Source: Kutzneria kofuensis
Lineage (GTDB): Bacteria; Actinomycetota; Actinomycetes; Mycobacteriales; Pseudonocardiaceae
DNA length: 64,000 nt
Reading direction: 5' to 3'
NCBI RefSeq assembly: GCF_014203355.1
Contig: NZ_JACHIR010000001.1
Location: 7,132,038-7,196,037 of the forward strand
This document shows, one piece after another, positions 41,990 to 52,900 of the stretch. The notes beneath the pieces are model-generated. The model ran no database searches and was not told where the DNA came from. It saw only the letters and a list, made by a program, of their open reading frames with translations. How positions within the stretch are numbered: position 1 is the stretch's first letter; each line of letters begins with the position of its first letter. The translations under genes were made by a program, and so were the position numbers.

Positions 41990-44968
41990 ATGGCGGACCC
42001 GAGCGAGACGAACAACAATCCCGGTGAGGGCACGCCCGACGACTTCAGCACCTGGGACTGGCACAAGATCATGACGGCCATCGTCGGCCACTACGGCGGC
42101 AACACCGACACCGGCCTGTCCAACCCGCAGTCGCTCAAGGACGCGGCCAACGCGCTCAACTACGTCATGGGCGCGCTGGACATGGTCGGCCAGAGCATCC
42201 GCGACCAGGCCGACGCCCTGTCCTACGGCGACGACGCGCCGTGGAAGGGCGAGGCGGCCACCGCGTTCAACTCGAAGATGTACCAGCTCAGCCAGAACAT
42301 CAAGGCCAACGCCCAGGTGCTCAAGGGTGACATCGCCGCCGACAACATCCCCAACCAGATCTTCCAGAACGGCGTCCGGCTGGACCAGGCGATCCAGACC
42401 ATCCACGCCATCGACCAGTGGTACGCCGACCAGGCACTGGCCCGTGGCGCGAGCAAGGACTCCAACGGCTACGTCATGGTCCACGAGGACCCGACGATCG
42501 TCGAGATGATGACCAACGACATGCGCAAGGTCATCACCAACCTGTCCGGCCACTACCAGGTCACCAACGACGGCTTCACCGCGCCGAGCACCGACGACCT
42601 GCCGGGACCGAACGACGGCAGCAACTTCAACCCGCCGCCGCCGCCCGGTGGCGACGGCGGCAACAACAACCCGTTCGGCGACGGCAACAACAACCCCTTC
42701 GGCGACGGCGACGGTGGCGGTGGCGGAGGCGGCGGGGGCAGCGACTTCAAGCCGCCGCCCGTCAACGCGTTCAACGGCGGCGGTGACGGTGGTGGAAGTG
42801 GCGGTGGCGGCGGCACCGGTGGGGGCACCGACTTCAAGCCGCCGCCCGTCAGCCAGTTCCCCGGTGGCGGCGGCGACGGGCTCGGCGGTGGTGACGGTCT
42901 CGGCGGCGGAGGCGGCGGTGGTGGCCTCGGCGGCAACAACCTGGCCGCGATCCCGCCCCCGAGCCAGTTCCCCGGCGGTGGCGACGGTCTCGGCGGCGGC
43001 GGTCTTGACGACACCGGCCTCGGCGGCGGCAGTGGTGGTGCCGGCGGCGGCAGCGGCGGTGGCGGCAGCAACTTCGTGCCGCCCCCGGTGAGCCAGTTCC
43101 CCGGCGGTCTCGGCGGCGGCGGCCTTGGCAACACGGGCCTGGGCAACTCCGGCCTCGGCAACAACGGCCTGGACGGGCTGGGCAAGAACAACGACCTGTT
43201 CAACGACAAGGGCGGCCTCGACACCAGCGGGCTGGACAAGAACAAGTTCAGCCCGCCGCCGGTCAGCGGCTTCCCCGGCGACACCGGTCTCGGTGGTGGC
43301 GGTGGCGGTGGCGCTGGCGGCCTCGGCGACGACAAGCTCGGCGGCGGTGCCGGTGGCGGCCTGGACGACCTCAAGAACCTGGCCAACAACCTGGAGCAGA
43401 ACGCCCCGGACCAGTTCCCCGGTCTCGGCGACGGCACCGGCGGTGGCCTCGGCGGCGCCAACAACGGCCAGCTCGGCCCGGGCGCCATGCCGCCGATGGG
43501 CGGGATGGGCGGCGGCATGGGTGGCATGGGCCAGAACAACCCGCCGCCCAAGTCCGACGCCAGCGGCCTGCTCAACCCGACCAAGTTCCCGGGCTCGCTG
43601 GACGGCGACGTGTTCGACCCGTCCACGCTGCTGCACGGCGGTGGCGGCGCGTCCGGCGGTGGTGGCGGTCTGTCCGGTTTGGACGGTCTGAAGGGCCTGG
43701 ACGGCCTCGACGACCCGAAGGGCTTCACCGGCCTGGACGGTCTGGACAACCTGACCAGCGCGGGCGGCGGCGGTGGCGGCGGCAGTGCCGACCTGCCGCC
43801 GGTGAGCGCTTTCCCCGGCGGCACCGACGTCAACGACCCGTCGCTGGCCGGCGCGGGCGGCGACCACGGTCTTGGCCAGGACGGCCTGGGCGGCAACGAC
43901 CAGCAGCTGCAGGCCGGCGGCGGCCCTGCCGGTATGCCTGGCGGACCCGGCGCGGGTATGCCGATGAGCCCGGGCATGGGTGGCATGGGTGGCGGTATGG
44001 GCAACCAGAACCAGGCTCCGCCCAAGTCCGACGCCAGTGGCCTGCTCAACCCGACGGCGTTTCCCGGTGGTGGCATGGCCGACTACTCCGGCGACCCGTC
44101 GGTGCTGTTGGCCGGCGGCACCGGTGCGGCCGGCGGCTCTGGCACGCTGTACGGCCTGGACGAGACCACGCCGGCCCCGGTCGCCGACGCCGAGCCGGCC
44201 ACGCTGCCGGACGACGGCACCGCCGTCGACCAGCCGGACCTGCCGGTCACCGGCGTCACCGAGGCCGCGGCCGAGCCGCAGCAGGCGACGCCCGGCATGC
44301 CGATGATGATGGCGCCGGGCGCGGTACCGGGGCAGCCGTCGTCGACGCCGCCGGGCGGGCACCGCTCCGAGGCGTCCGAACTGCTCGCGCCGGGCAGCGG
44401 GGTCGGTGAGAGCGCCTTCGCCGAGGGCCACGGCGGGCACCACCCGGGCAACACCGAGCACATCGGCGTGCCTTCGGATGAACCGACGACGCCGCCCGAC
44501 CGTGTGGCCATGGTGCACGGGAGCGACGGGGCCGAGGACTTCACGGCGTGGGAGGTCGGCGGCGCGGCGTCGGCCGGCGTGCTGCCATGGCTGTTCGGGC
44601 GCAAGGGGCAGGACGGTCAGGGCGACCTGGCCACCGACGCCCCGGTCGAGGACAACGACAAGTGGGTGCAGGGCGACCTGCGCGGCGTGCCCGGGCCGGC
44701 CGACGACCAGGCCAAGCTGGCCACCTGGCGGCCTGGGAAGATCATCCCGGGTTCGGCCGAGCCCGAGCCCGAGCTCAGCGGGGCGCGCAGTTCGTTCCAC
44801 ATGCCCGACCCGAACGCCGAGCCGGAGCCCGAGCCGGAGCCGGAGTCGGCCCTCGCCGAGGGCGAGGAGCCCGAGGAGGAACCCGAGCGGACCTCGGCCG
44901 ACCTGCTCGACCGGCGTTCCGACCAGTGGGACAGCCGAGGCTCCGACCTGCCCGGAGTGCTGGGATGA
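41990..44968 (+). CDS. PPE-like Gly/Pro-rich T7SS substrate
   Basis: A 992-residue protein. Residues 1-190 form a helical WXG100-like domain with DDAPWKGEAATAFNSKMYQL as the turn. Residues 200-710 are low complexity, with repeats of the type FKPPPVSQFPGG and SDASGLLNPTxFPG separated by Gly runs. The C-terminal 200 residues are acidic (PEPEPEPESALAEG). It resembles the PPE proteins of mycobacterial ESX loci in layout but lacks the PPE motif. It is probably exported and surface-attached. ATG 41990 follows GAAGG and is preferred over a TTG at 41969. The repeat DNA is rich in GGN and CCN codons and prone to slippage. Confidence 0.75.
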   Translation: MADPSETNNNPGEGTPDDFSTWDWHKIMTAIVGHYGGNTDTGLSNPQSLKDAANALNYVMGALDMVGQSIRDQADALSYGDDAPWKGEAATAFNSKMYQLSQNIKANAQVLKGDIAADNIPNQIFQNGVRLDQAIQTIHAIDQWYADQALARGASKDSNGYVMVHEDPTIVEMMTNDMRKVITNLSGHYQVTNDGFTAPSTDDLPGPNDGSNFNPPPPPGGDGGNNNPFGDGNNNPFGDGDGGGGGGGGGSDFKPPPVNAFNGGGDGGGSGGGGGTGGGTDFKPPPVSQFPGGGGDGLGGGDGLGGGGGGGGLGGNNLAAIPPPSQFPGGGDGLGGGGLDDTGLGGGSGGAGGGSGGGGSNFVPPPVSQFPGGLGGGGLGNTGLGNSGLGNNGLDGLGKNNDLFNDKGGLDTSGLDKNKFSPPPVSGFPGDTGLGGGGGGGAGGLGDDKLGGGAGGGLDDLKNLANNLEQNAPDQFPGLGDGTGGGLGGANNGQLGPGAMPPMGGMGGGMGGMGQNNPPPKSDASGLLNPTKFPGSLDGDVFDPSTLLHGGGGASGGGGGLSGLDGLKGLDGLDDPKGFTGLDGLDNLTSAGGGGGGGSADLPPVSAFPGGTDVNDPSLAGAGGDHGLGQDGLGGNDQQLQAGGGPAGMPGGPGAGMPMSPGMGGMGGGMGNQNQAPPKSDASGLLNPTAFPGGGMADYSGDPSVLLAGGTGAAGGSGTLYGLDETTPAPVADAEPATLPDDGTAVDQPDLPVTGVTEAAAEPQQATPGMPMMMAPGAVPGQPSSTPPGGHRSEASELLAPGSGVGESAFAEGHGGHHPGNTEHIGVPSDEPTTPPDRVAMVHGSDGAEDFTAWEVGGAASAGVLPWLFGRKGQDGQGDLATDAPVEDNDKWVQGDLRGVPGPADDQAKLATWRPGKIIPGSAEPEPELSGARSSFHMPDPNAEPEPEPEPESALAEGEEPEEEPERTSADLLDRRSDQWDSRGSDLPGVLG

Positions 44969-44996
44969 CCGTGACCACCCGTGAGAGGAGCTGACG

Positions 44997-45428
44997 ATGT
45001 CGGAGTACGACGACGCCGTCGAGAAGCTGATGGCCGAGTACCAGCAGCAGCTGGAGAAGCTCGGCGAGCACCAGCGCAAGATGTCCGAGCTCACCGGGAC
45101 CGGTGTGTCGCAGCGCAAGCAGGTGTCGGTGACGGTGGGCGCGCAGGGGCAGCTGATGGAGCTGAAGTTCCTGACCGACTCCTACCGGGACATGGCGCCG
45201 GCCGAGCTGTCGAACCTGATCATCGACACCTTCGCCGCCGCCCGGAACGAGCTGATCAAGCAGCAGCGCGAGCTGATGGCGGCCAACGCTCCGGCCGGGT
45301 TGAACGTGGACGCGCTGTTCGGGCCGGACGCCGACCTGACCAAGGCCGTGCCCCGCAACCCGTTCATGTCCGACGAGCTGCGGGAGTACGTGGACAACGG
45401 GCGCATTCCCGGCGTCTCCGACGACTGA
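44997..45428 (+). CDS. YbaB/EbfC-family protein
   Basis: A 143-residue YbaB/EbfC-like protein: an N-terminal helix (MSEYDDAVEKLMAEYQQQLEKL), a beta sheet (KQVSVTVGAQGQLMELKFL), and a C-terminal helix ending in a Pro-rich tail. YbaB proteins bind DNA as dimers; members located in ESX loci (EspL-like) act as partners of secreted Esp proteins. ATG 44997 follows GAGAGGAG. Its place between two putative substrates suggests a chaperone or regulatory role inside the system. Confidence 0.85.
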   Translation: MSEYDDAVEKLMAEYQQQLEKLGEHQRKMSELTGTGVSQRKQVSVTVGAQGQLMELKFLTDSYRDMAPAELSNLIIDTFAAARNELIKQQRELMAANAPAGLNVDALFGPDADLTKAVPRNPFMSDELREYVDNGRIPGVSDD

Positions 45429-45467
45429 TCGGTTCCGCTGACCGGCCACCCGACACAGGAGGTTCTC

Positions 45468-46883
45468 ATGGCCGACGACAAGGTGTCCGTCAACACCGAG
45501 GGCATGGAGCCCGCGGTCGACGGCTTCAAGAGCCTGGGTGACCGGTTGGTGCAGATCACCTCCAAGCTGGAGCACACCCTCGACAGCCTCGGCACGCCGT
45601 GGGGTGACGACAAGAACGGGCACGCCTTCTTCAAGCAGTACGGCACCGCCCGCGACCAGACGCTCACCGGCGTGGCCAACATGGCCGACGTGGTCCACAG
45701 CGTCGGCCAGGGCGTGCGGCAGATGATCGACGCCTACGAGAAGGTTGAGGAGCACAACCAGGAGCTGGCCCGCAAGATGCAGCTGCGCCGTGAGGGCAAC
45801 GGCGGCGGCGGTGGTGGCGGCTACGGCGGCGGCGATTCCGGTGGCGGCAACTACGGCGGCGGTGGCAACGGGCCCGGCAACACCAAGAACCTCGCCGCGG
45901 ACAACCAGAAGAAGGTGCCGCTCCGGCGCGCCATGCGGGAAGAGCTCAAGCCGCAGATCCCGGCCGAGCCTGCGTTGGACGAGAACGGCCATCCGCTGGA
46001 GCAGCGCAGGCTGATGGACCGTATCCCGGAGAAGCCGGCGCTCGACGAGAACGGCCAGCCGTTGCATCCGACGGAGAGCCGTCGGTTGATGGCCCGACTT
46101 CCGGAGAAGCCTGCGTTGGATGAGAACGGGCAGCCGTTGGAGCCGGAGCAGAGTCGTAGGTTGATGGCTCGGCTTCCGGAGGAGCCGGTGCTCGACGAGC
46201 ACGGCCGGCCGCTGGAGCCGCTCCGGCCGGCCCTGCGGGAAGAGCTCACCGCGCAGACACCCGGTGTGCCGCTGAAGCCGACCGAGCGGCACGAGCTGTT
46301 GGCACGTGGCGAAGAGGTGCCGGCGGAGCCGCTGATCCCGGCCGAGAAGCGCACCTTCGTGAAGTCCGTCCCGGCCGAGCCGGCGGAGTTCATCCCGGCC
46401 ACGCCCGGAGTGCCGGCGGAAAGCCGGTTCGACGCGTCGATCCCGGCCGAGCGGGGCGAGTTCGTCCCGCAGACGCCGGCACTGCCGGTGACCGAGGCGA
46501 AGGTGTTCGCCGGGGAGCCGGGAATGCCGATGGGGCACCTGGTCCGGGCCGAGAGGGGCATCCCGGCCGAGCCGCTGACGCCGGCCGAGGGCGAGGTGAC
46601 GCTGCCGCGGCACGAGAGCATGCCGGTGCACCGTGCGGATGGCGTTGTGACGCCGCCTTCGCATTTCAACGCGCCGCACCGGGCCGAACGTCTGGTGACG
46701 GAGCCGGCCGAGGGCGAAGTGACGTTGCCGCGGCACGAGAACATGCCGGCGGAGCCGCTGCGCCGGGCCGACGGCGTGGTCTTCACGGCGAGGCACCGGT
46801 CCGAGCCGGTGGGCTTCGCCGAGCTGGAGCCCGAGACCTTTCTCCCGGTGGAGCCGGCGATCCCGGCCGAACCGGAGAAGTAG
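45468..46883 (+). CDS. WXG100-like head with long Pro/Glu-rich repeat tail
   Basis: A 471-residue protein. Residues 1-100 are a helical WXG-like domain with LGTPWGDDKNGHAFFKQYG, where WGD replaces WXG. A Gly-rich linker of about 35 residues follows. The tail (residues 145-471) has four tandem copies of PxLDENGxPLxxxxxRRLMARxPE, then looser EVTLPRHExMP repeats. Repeats of this kind are elongated and could span the cell wall or bind partners. ATG 45468 follows AGGAGG. It lies 33 bases before the giant gene and is probably its dedicated partner or chaperone, as WXG-type proteins pair with T7SS toxins elsewhere. Confidence 0.75.
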   Translation: MADDKVSVNTEGMEPAVDGFKSLGDRLVQITSKLEHTLDSLGTPWGDDKNGHAFFKQYGTARDQTLTGVANMADVVHSVGQGVRQMIDAYEKVEEHNQELARKMQLRREGNGGGGGGGYGGGDSGGGNYGGGGNGPGNTKNLAADNQKKVPLRRAMREELKPQIPAEPALDENGHPLEQRRLMDRIPEKPALDENGQPLHPTESRRLMARLPEKPALDENGQPLEPEQSRRLMARLPEEPVLDEHGRPLEPLRPALREELTAQTPGVPLKPTERHELLARGEEVPAEPLIPAEKRTFVKSVPAEPAEFIPATPGVPAESRFDASIPAERGEFVPQTPALPVTEAKVFAGEPGMPMGHLVRAERGIPAEPLTPAEGEVTLPRHESMPVHRADGVVTPPSHFNAPHRAERLVTEPAEGEVTLPRHENMPAEPLRRADGVVFTARHRSEPVGFAELEPETFLPVEPAIPAEPEK

Positions 46884-46916
46884 ACCTGACTGCGGTAGGA
46901 CGCTGAAGGGCAGACC

Positions 46917-49900
46917 ATGAGTCTGGAGATGCCGCCCGAGCTCGACTGGCTGTTCAAGATCGTGGCCGGTCAGGCTTGGCCGAAGGGCGACGAGGACAAG
47001 CTGCGCGAGCTGGCGCGCGCGTGGACCGAGTTCTCGACGTCCGTGCACGACATCTCCGCGGAGTTCGAGCCGTACTTCACCATGGTCACCAGCAACGCGA
47101 CCGGCTCGGCGGGGCAGCAGTTCGCCGAGTTCGTCAAGCAGATGCACGAGCAGCTGCCGGCACTGATCGACGCAGGCGCGCAGATCACCAAGCTGTCGTA
47201 CAAGACGGCGCAGCAGGTCGAGTACTCCAAGTACATGATCATCGGCCAGTTGGTGCTGCTGGCCGCCGAGCTGGCCTGGTGCATCGCCAACGCGGTGTGG
47301 ACGTTCGGCGCGTCGCTGTCGTTGGAGGCCGTGTACATCGCGGCCACCCGGCTGACCGTGAGCATGATCCTGCGGCGGCTGGCCATGGCCATCGCCATGG
47401 GCGTCATCTCCCAGGTCGCGCTGGACGTCGCCATCCAGCTGATCCAGAAGCTCAAGGCCAAGGACCCGGGCGAGTTCTCCTGGAACCTGCAGAACACCGG
47501 CATGGCCGCCGCGATGGGCGGTCTCGGCGGTCTGCTCGGCGGTGGCTTGCACATCGGTCTGAACAAGGGCATGTCGCGTGGCTTCGGCGACAGCGTCGCC
47601 GGCCTGTTCACCAACGCCGGTCTGACCGGTCTCGGCATCACCGGCATCAACGTCGCCATGGACCCCGAACACGACACCTCGGACCTCGGCTACGGCGTCA
47701 CGTCCGGTCTGGCCGGTGCCATCGGCAGCGCCATCGGCGGCGGCCGTGGTGGGCGCGGCGCCCACGGCGGCGTGCCCAAGATGGGCGACATCCACGTCGG
47801 CAACGTCGACGGCGTGCACTTCGACCTGCCCAACATCAAGGACGACCTCAACCTGGATGTGTTGCCGCCCAAAGAATCCCTCGGCGACGGCAACCACAGT
47901 GGACTGTCCGGTTTGGAGAGTCCGCCGTCGGGTGTCGGCGGCAGCCACACGTCCACCGGCAACACCGGTGTCGGTGGCGGCAACAACACCGGTGGCGCCG
48001 GGCACACCAGCACCAACACGAACACCGGTGGCGGGAACTCGGGCGGTGGCAACAACACCGGCAACCACACCGAGGTCAGCGCCCCGCCACCGGCCAACAC
48101 CGGCAGCGGCAACACCGGCAACCACAACACCACGGTGAACCAACCGCCGCCCCCGGCGAACACGGGCACTGGTAGCGACACCGGCAGCCACAACACGGGT
48201 GGTGGTAACAACACCGGTGATCACAACACGACGGTGAATCAGCCGCCGCCGGCGAGTACGGGTGGTGGTAACAACACTGGCGGCCACAACACGACGGTGA
48301 ATCAGCCGCCGCCGGCGAGCAACGAGACCGGTGGGTCGTCGAACACGAACGTGCCGCAGCGGCACGAGAACGTGCCGCCGCCGCAACAGCAGCACCAGGA
48401 CACGCCCCCGCCCCAGCATCAGGAGACGCCGCAGGGCAACACGAACGTCCCGCCGCACGAGACCGCGCAGCCGCCGGCCGAGCACAGCGCCCCGCCGGTG
48501 CAGCGCAATGCCCCGCCGGTGCAGCGCAATGCCCCGCCGGTGCAGCACAATGCGCCGCCGGTCGAGCACAACGGCCCGACGGTGCAGCACGACAGCATCG
48601 TGCAGGACAACACGGCCCAGAACATCGGCCAGCACGACACCGTGCAGTCGCCGCCGCCGGTGCGGCAGGAGACCGGCGGTTCCTCGAACGTGTCGCACCA
48701 GGACATCACCCAGCACCAGGACACGACCCAGCACGACACCAGCCAGAACGACACCCACTCCACGGGCGACAACCGGCCCAACGTCCAGCACCAGAACGAC
48801 AACGTCGCGCCGCCGGTCCCGTTGGGCGGCCACCACGACGGGCCGGTCAACGACACCCGCACCACCCCCACCGGTGGTGACAGGCAGACCGCGACGCCGC
48901 CGCCGCGAGGCAGCGAGCGGCCGACGGTCTCGGACAAGACGTCCGACACCACGACCAGGACAGGGCCGTCCAAGATCGACACGGACCGCGGCGCGCCATC
49001 GGTCGAGAACAACGAATCGCACTCGAACCGCGAGCAGCAGCCGCCGGCCGAGGGACAGCACGACGTCCGGCAGCACGGTGCCGAGACGGCGCCGCCCCGC
49101 ACCACGACCGACACACCGGCGCCGCCGCCGCGCACGCAGACCGACACGCCCGCGCCGGTGCCACACGCGGCGACCGAAACGCCGGTGCCGCACGAGGAAC
49201 AGCCGCCGTCGGGGCACCGGCCCCCGCCGGAGGAGATCATCACCCGGCCGCTCGACGACATCGACGTCCGCCTGGGCGCCAACGACGAGAAGGTCGGCCG
49301 GCCGGGCTACTACGATCCGAAGCTGCCGTCCGACAAGGCGCTCGGCAAGATGACCGCCGACCAGCAGCGCGCGGTTGAGCAGCGGTTCACCGAGCGCAAG
49401 GACGAGTTCCGCAAGCTGGCGCCGGACATCGCCAAGCTCACGGCCGACGGCAAGATCAAGGTGGTCGACGGCTCGCTCGAGTCCGCGGGCCCCGACACCC
49501 ATCACGGCGTCGGTGGCAAGGACGAGCAGACCCACCACGCGACCAGCCAGCCCCAGTCGCACGACCAGAACCAGCCGCACGGCGACACCACGCCCGAGCC
49601 CAAGGACCCGCCCGCCGACAAGAACGAGGGCGGCGACAAGAACGAGGGCGACAAGGACACCGCGCCACCGAAGGACAAGACGCCCGAGGACGACGGTCCG
49701 ATCAAGCTGCCCAAGAAGCGGATCTCGGACGACGAGAGCTGGCGCTACAGCGAGGCCGACACCGCGCCGTGGATGCTGCCGGACAAGCCGGTGCACATCG
49801 ACCAGTGGTCGCATCTGCGCGGCACGCCGGCGTACGAGAAGGCCAAGGTCACCGTCAAGGTGGAGAAGCCGGCCTTCGTCACCTCGTCCAAGGTGGAGAT

Positions 49901-52900
49901 GACCGACGTCAACCGTCGGCACTACGACGACCCGCCCGCGGCCAAGGCCGGCGAGAAGTCCACCGTGGATCCCAACCCGAAGCACCGCACGCCGCAGGAG
50001 AAGGAGGCGGCCAAGAAGGCGGCCGAGAACGACCCGGGCCCGAAGGTCACGATCAAGCAGGAGAAGGGGCCGAAGCTCACTCTCAACGCCGAGCAGAGCC
50101 CGACGACCTACGACGTCCGGCGGATGGAGGTGCTGCCGGGCAAGTGGGTCAAGGAGTTCACCGTCAAGGTGCACCTGGACGTGCCGCACGGCGCCGACCC
50201 GGCCGCGGTGCGCCGGGTCCAGGAGGGCATGGACCGCGGCGTGGACCGCTTCTACAACCAGGGCAACCGGCTGCCCAGCGGCGACCAGCTGCACGTGAAG
50301 GTGGAGTTCACCACCGACAAGGACGAGGCGCACATCTCGGTGGCCGCGCTGCCGGACGGCTCCCGGGCCCACCAGCTGGGCTGGACCGGCCTGGACAACG
50401 ACCACACGCTGGCCCACGAGATCGGCCACACGCTCGGCTTCTTCGACCACTACAAGAACGAGAACGTGGTCTTCCAGGACAAGGCCCACGGCACGAAGAT
50501 CAAGGGCTGGAACCAGAACACCAAGACCTCGCACGACACCGCGCACACGGTCAACAACCGGGTCGTGTCCGACTCGGACAAGGGCATGATGACCAACGGC
50601 CTGTACGGGGCCGATTCGCACATCAACCCGCGTGAGCTGTGGCTGCTGGAACGCAACCTGGAGCACTCGGGCGTCATCGTCCGGGACACGCCGCTGAAGG
50701 ACCTGTACGGCGACCAGACGCCGAATCCCGGTCCCTCGCTGTACGAGCGGGCCGCCGCCGGCGACGGCAACGCCTTGACCAAGCTCGCGGAAGAGGGCAA
50801 CCGCGACGCCATGACGACGCTGACCGACCTGGCCCGCAACGGCGATCCCGGTGCCCGCCAGGCGTTGGTCGACCTGGCCGGCAAGGAGCACGTGCACGCG
50901 GTCGACGGCCTGGTGCGGGCGGGCGAGCAGGGGCCGCTGGACGTGCTCGGCAAGCAGCGGCCGATCGACGTGTTGGAGGGGCTGGCGTTCCGCAACCCCA
51001 GCCACGAGGTGGCCAAGGCGCTGCTGACCAAGCTCGGCCAGGACAACCACGTGCCGGCGCTGGAGGCGTTCGCCAAGCACGGCGACAGCGGCGCCGGGCA
51101 GCGGCTGCTGTCGTTGGCCACCGGTGGCAATCACGACGCGCTCAACGGCATGGTCAACCGCGGCGAGGTGCAGAACCTGGCCGAGGTGGCCAACCGCGGC
51201 CAGCAGGCCGGCTACGAGGGCATCAAGCACTTGGCGGGCAAGGGCAACGTGCCGGCGGTCGACCATCTGGCCGGCAAGGGCGACGTGCCCGCGCTGGTGG
51301 AGGCGTCCAAGAACAACTCGCTGCCGGCCTACGACAAGGTCAAGGAGTTCGCCGGCCGGGGCGACACCCGCGCGGTCGACCACATCGGCGACCGCAAGGA
51401 CGTGCCGGCGTTGGTCGACCTGGCCCGCAACGGCAACCAGCACGCGTACGAGGCGATCAAGAAGCTGGCCGTGGCCAACCACGTGCCGGCGTTGGAGGCG
51501 CTGCACGGCCAGAACGACGTGGCCGGGCTCAAGCACGTCGTCGACTCGGGCAACCCGTCCGGCTACGCCGGCATCAAGGACCTGGCCGGCAAGGGCAACA
51601 CCGAGGCGCTCAAGCTGGTCACCGAGGCCAACGACGTCACCACGCTGACCGATCTGGCGGGCAAGGGCGTGCCGCACAGCACGGACGCGTTGCGCCACCT
51701 GGCCGCCAACGGCAACGAGCAGGCCGTGCACTCGCTGACCGGTCTGAAGGACGTGCCGGGCCTGTCCGACCTGTCGCGGGGCGGCAACTCGCACGCCGAG
51801 GCGGCGCTGAAGAACCTGGCCTTCGGCGGTGACCACGACGCGCTGAACGCGTTGGTGCAGAACCGGAACCTGGACGCGCTCGGCGACCTGGTCCGGCACG
51901 GGAACGTGGCCGCCAACCAGGAGCTGATCAAGCTGGCCCAGACCGGCGACATGGACGCGATCCGCGCCCTGGCCCACGCCGGCAACCAGGAGGCCATCCA
52001 GTTCCTCAACAGCCAGCAGCATTCGATGGCCGCGCCGACCCCGCCGCGCGGCGCGAACTTCGACACCGGCGACCACGTGATGCCGGGCTCCTTCGAGCAG
52101 CACCGGCCGCCCCACGAGGAGGACGACTCCCAGGCGTGGCGCGGGATGCAGGAGCACCAGCCCAACATGGACGGTGTCGGGCTGGTCGAGTCGGTGTTGC
52201 GCAGTTCCGCCTTCCAGCACGTGAAGGTGGACGGCGCCGCGCCCTTCGTGGGCCGTGACGGCGTGAAGTCGGCCACCGACGCGGTGGTTTCGAAGATCAA
52301 CGCGAATCCGCACCGCTACGAGTTCCCGGGACTGGACAACCGCGGTCTGGCGAAGTGGGCGGCCGATCACCTCGGGCCGGACGACCTGGCCAGGGTCGCG
52401 CCCGATCTGCGTCCCGACCACCGGGGGCCGGCCGACGAGGCGCATACCCAGCAGTGGCGCGACGCGCTGGCGCACGACCTGGCCGGCGGCTCGTCGCGGC
52501 GCTGGCAGGACGTCAGGACCGGGCTGAACGACGGGCCGATGTCCCGTGGGGACAAGGAAGTCCTCAGCCACGTCACCGACACGGTCGTCAACGAGCACCG
52601 TCTGCCCACCTCGGCCGAGCTGGTCGGCAAGGGCCTGCGGACGCCCTCGTGGAACCAGTCGCACGTCGGCCAGCACCTGCCTGACGCGCTGGCGCATGCC
52701 CTGGGCGTGCATCTGTCCGTCGACCATGACGGAAGGACGAGCCAGCACGGACCGGCCGACGGGCCGCCGTTGAAGATCAACTCGAAGGACGGCCAGTACT
52801 CGGCGCTCGGCGAGCCCACCCGCAAGGAGATGCTGGACGGCCTGGCCGCCTCGCTGTCCACCAAGAGCACCGCGGACATCGGCCGGACAGTGGCCGACAT

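Noticed and set aside
42640-44060. Gly-rich repeat DNA as a possible collagen or phase-variable homopolymer tract
   Set aside because: No Gly-X-Y periodicity and no long mononucleotide run. The repeats are in frame and irregular, so length variation is possible but switching is not supported.
41756-45118. Minus-strand open frame of 1,120 codons
   Set aside because: Antisense to the PPE-like and YbaB genes, which have ribosome sites and recognisable domains. The translation is Ala/Thr/Val low complexity.
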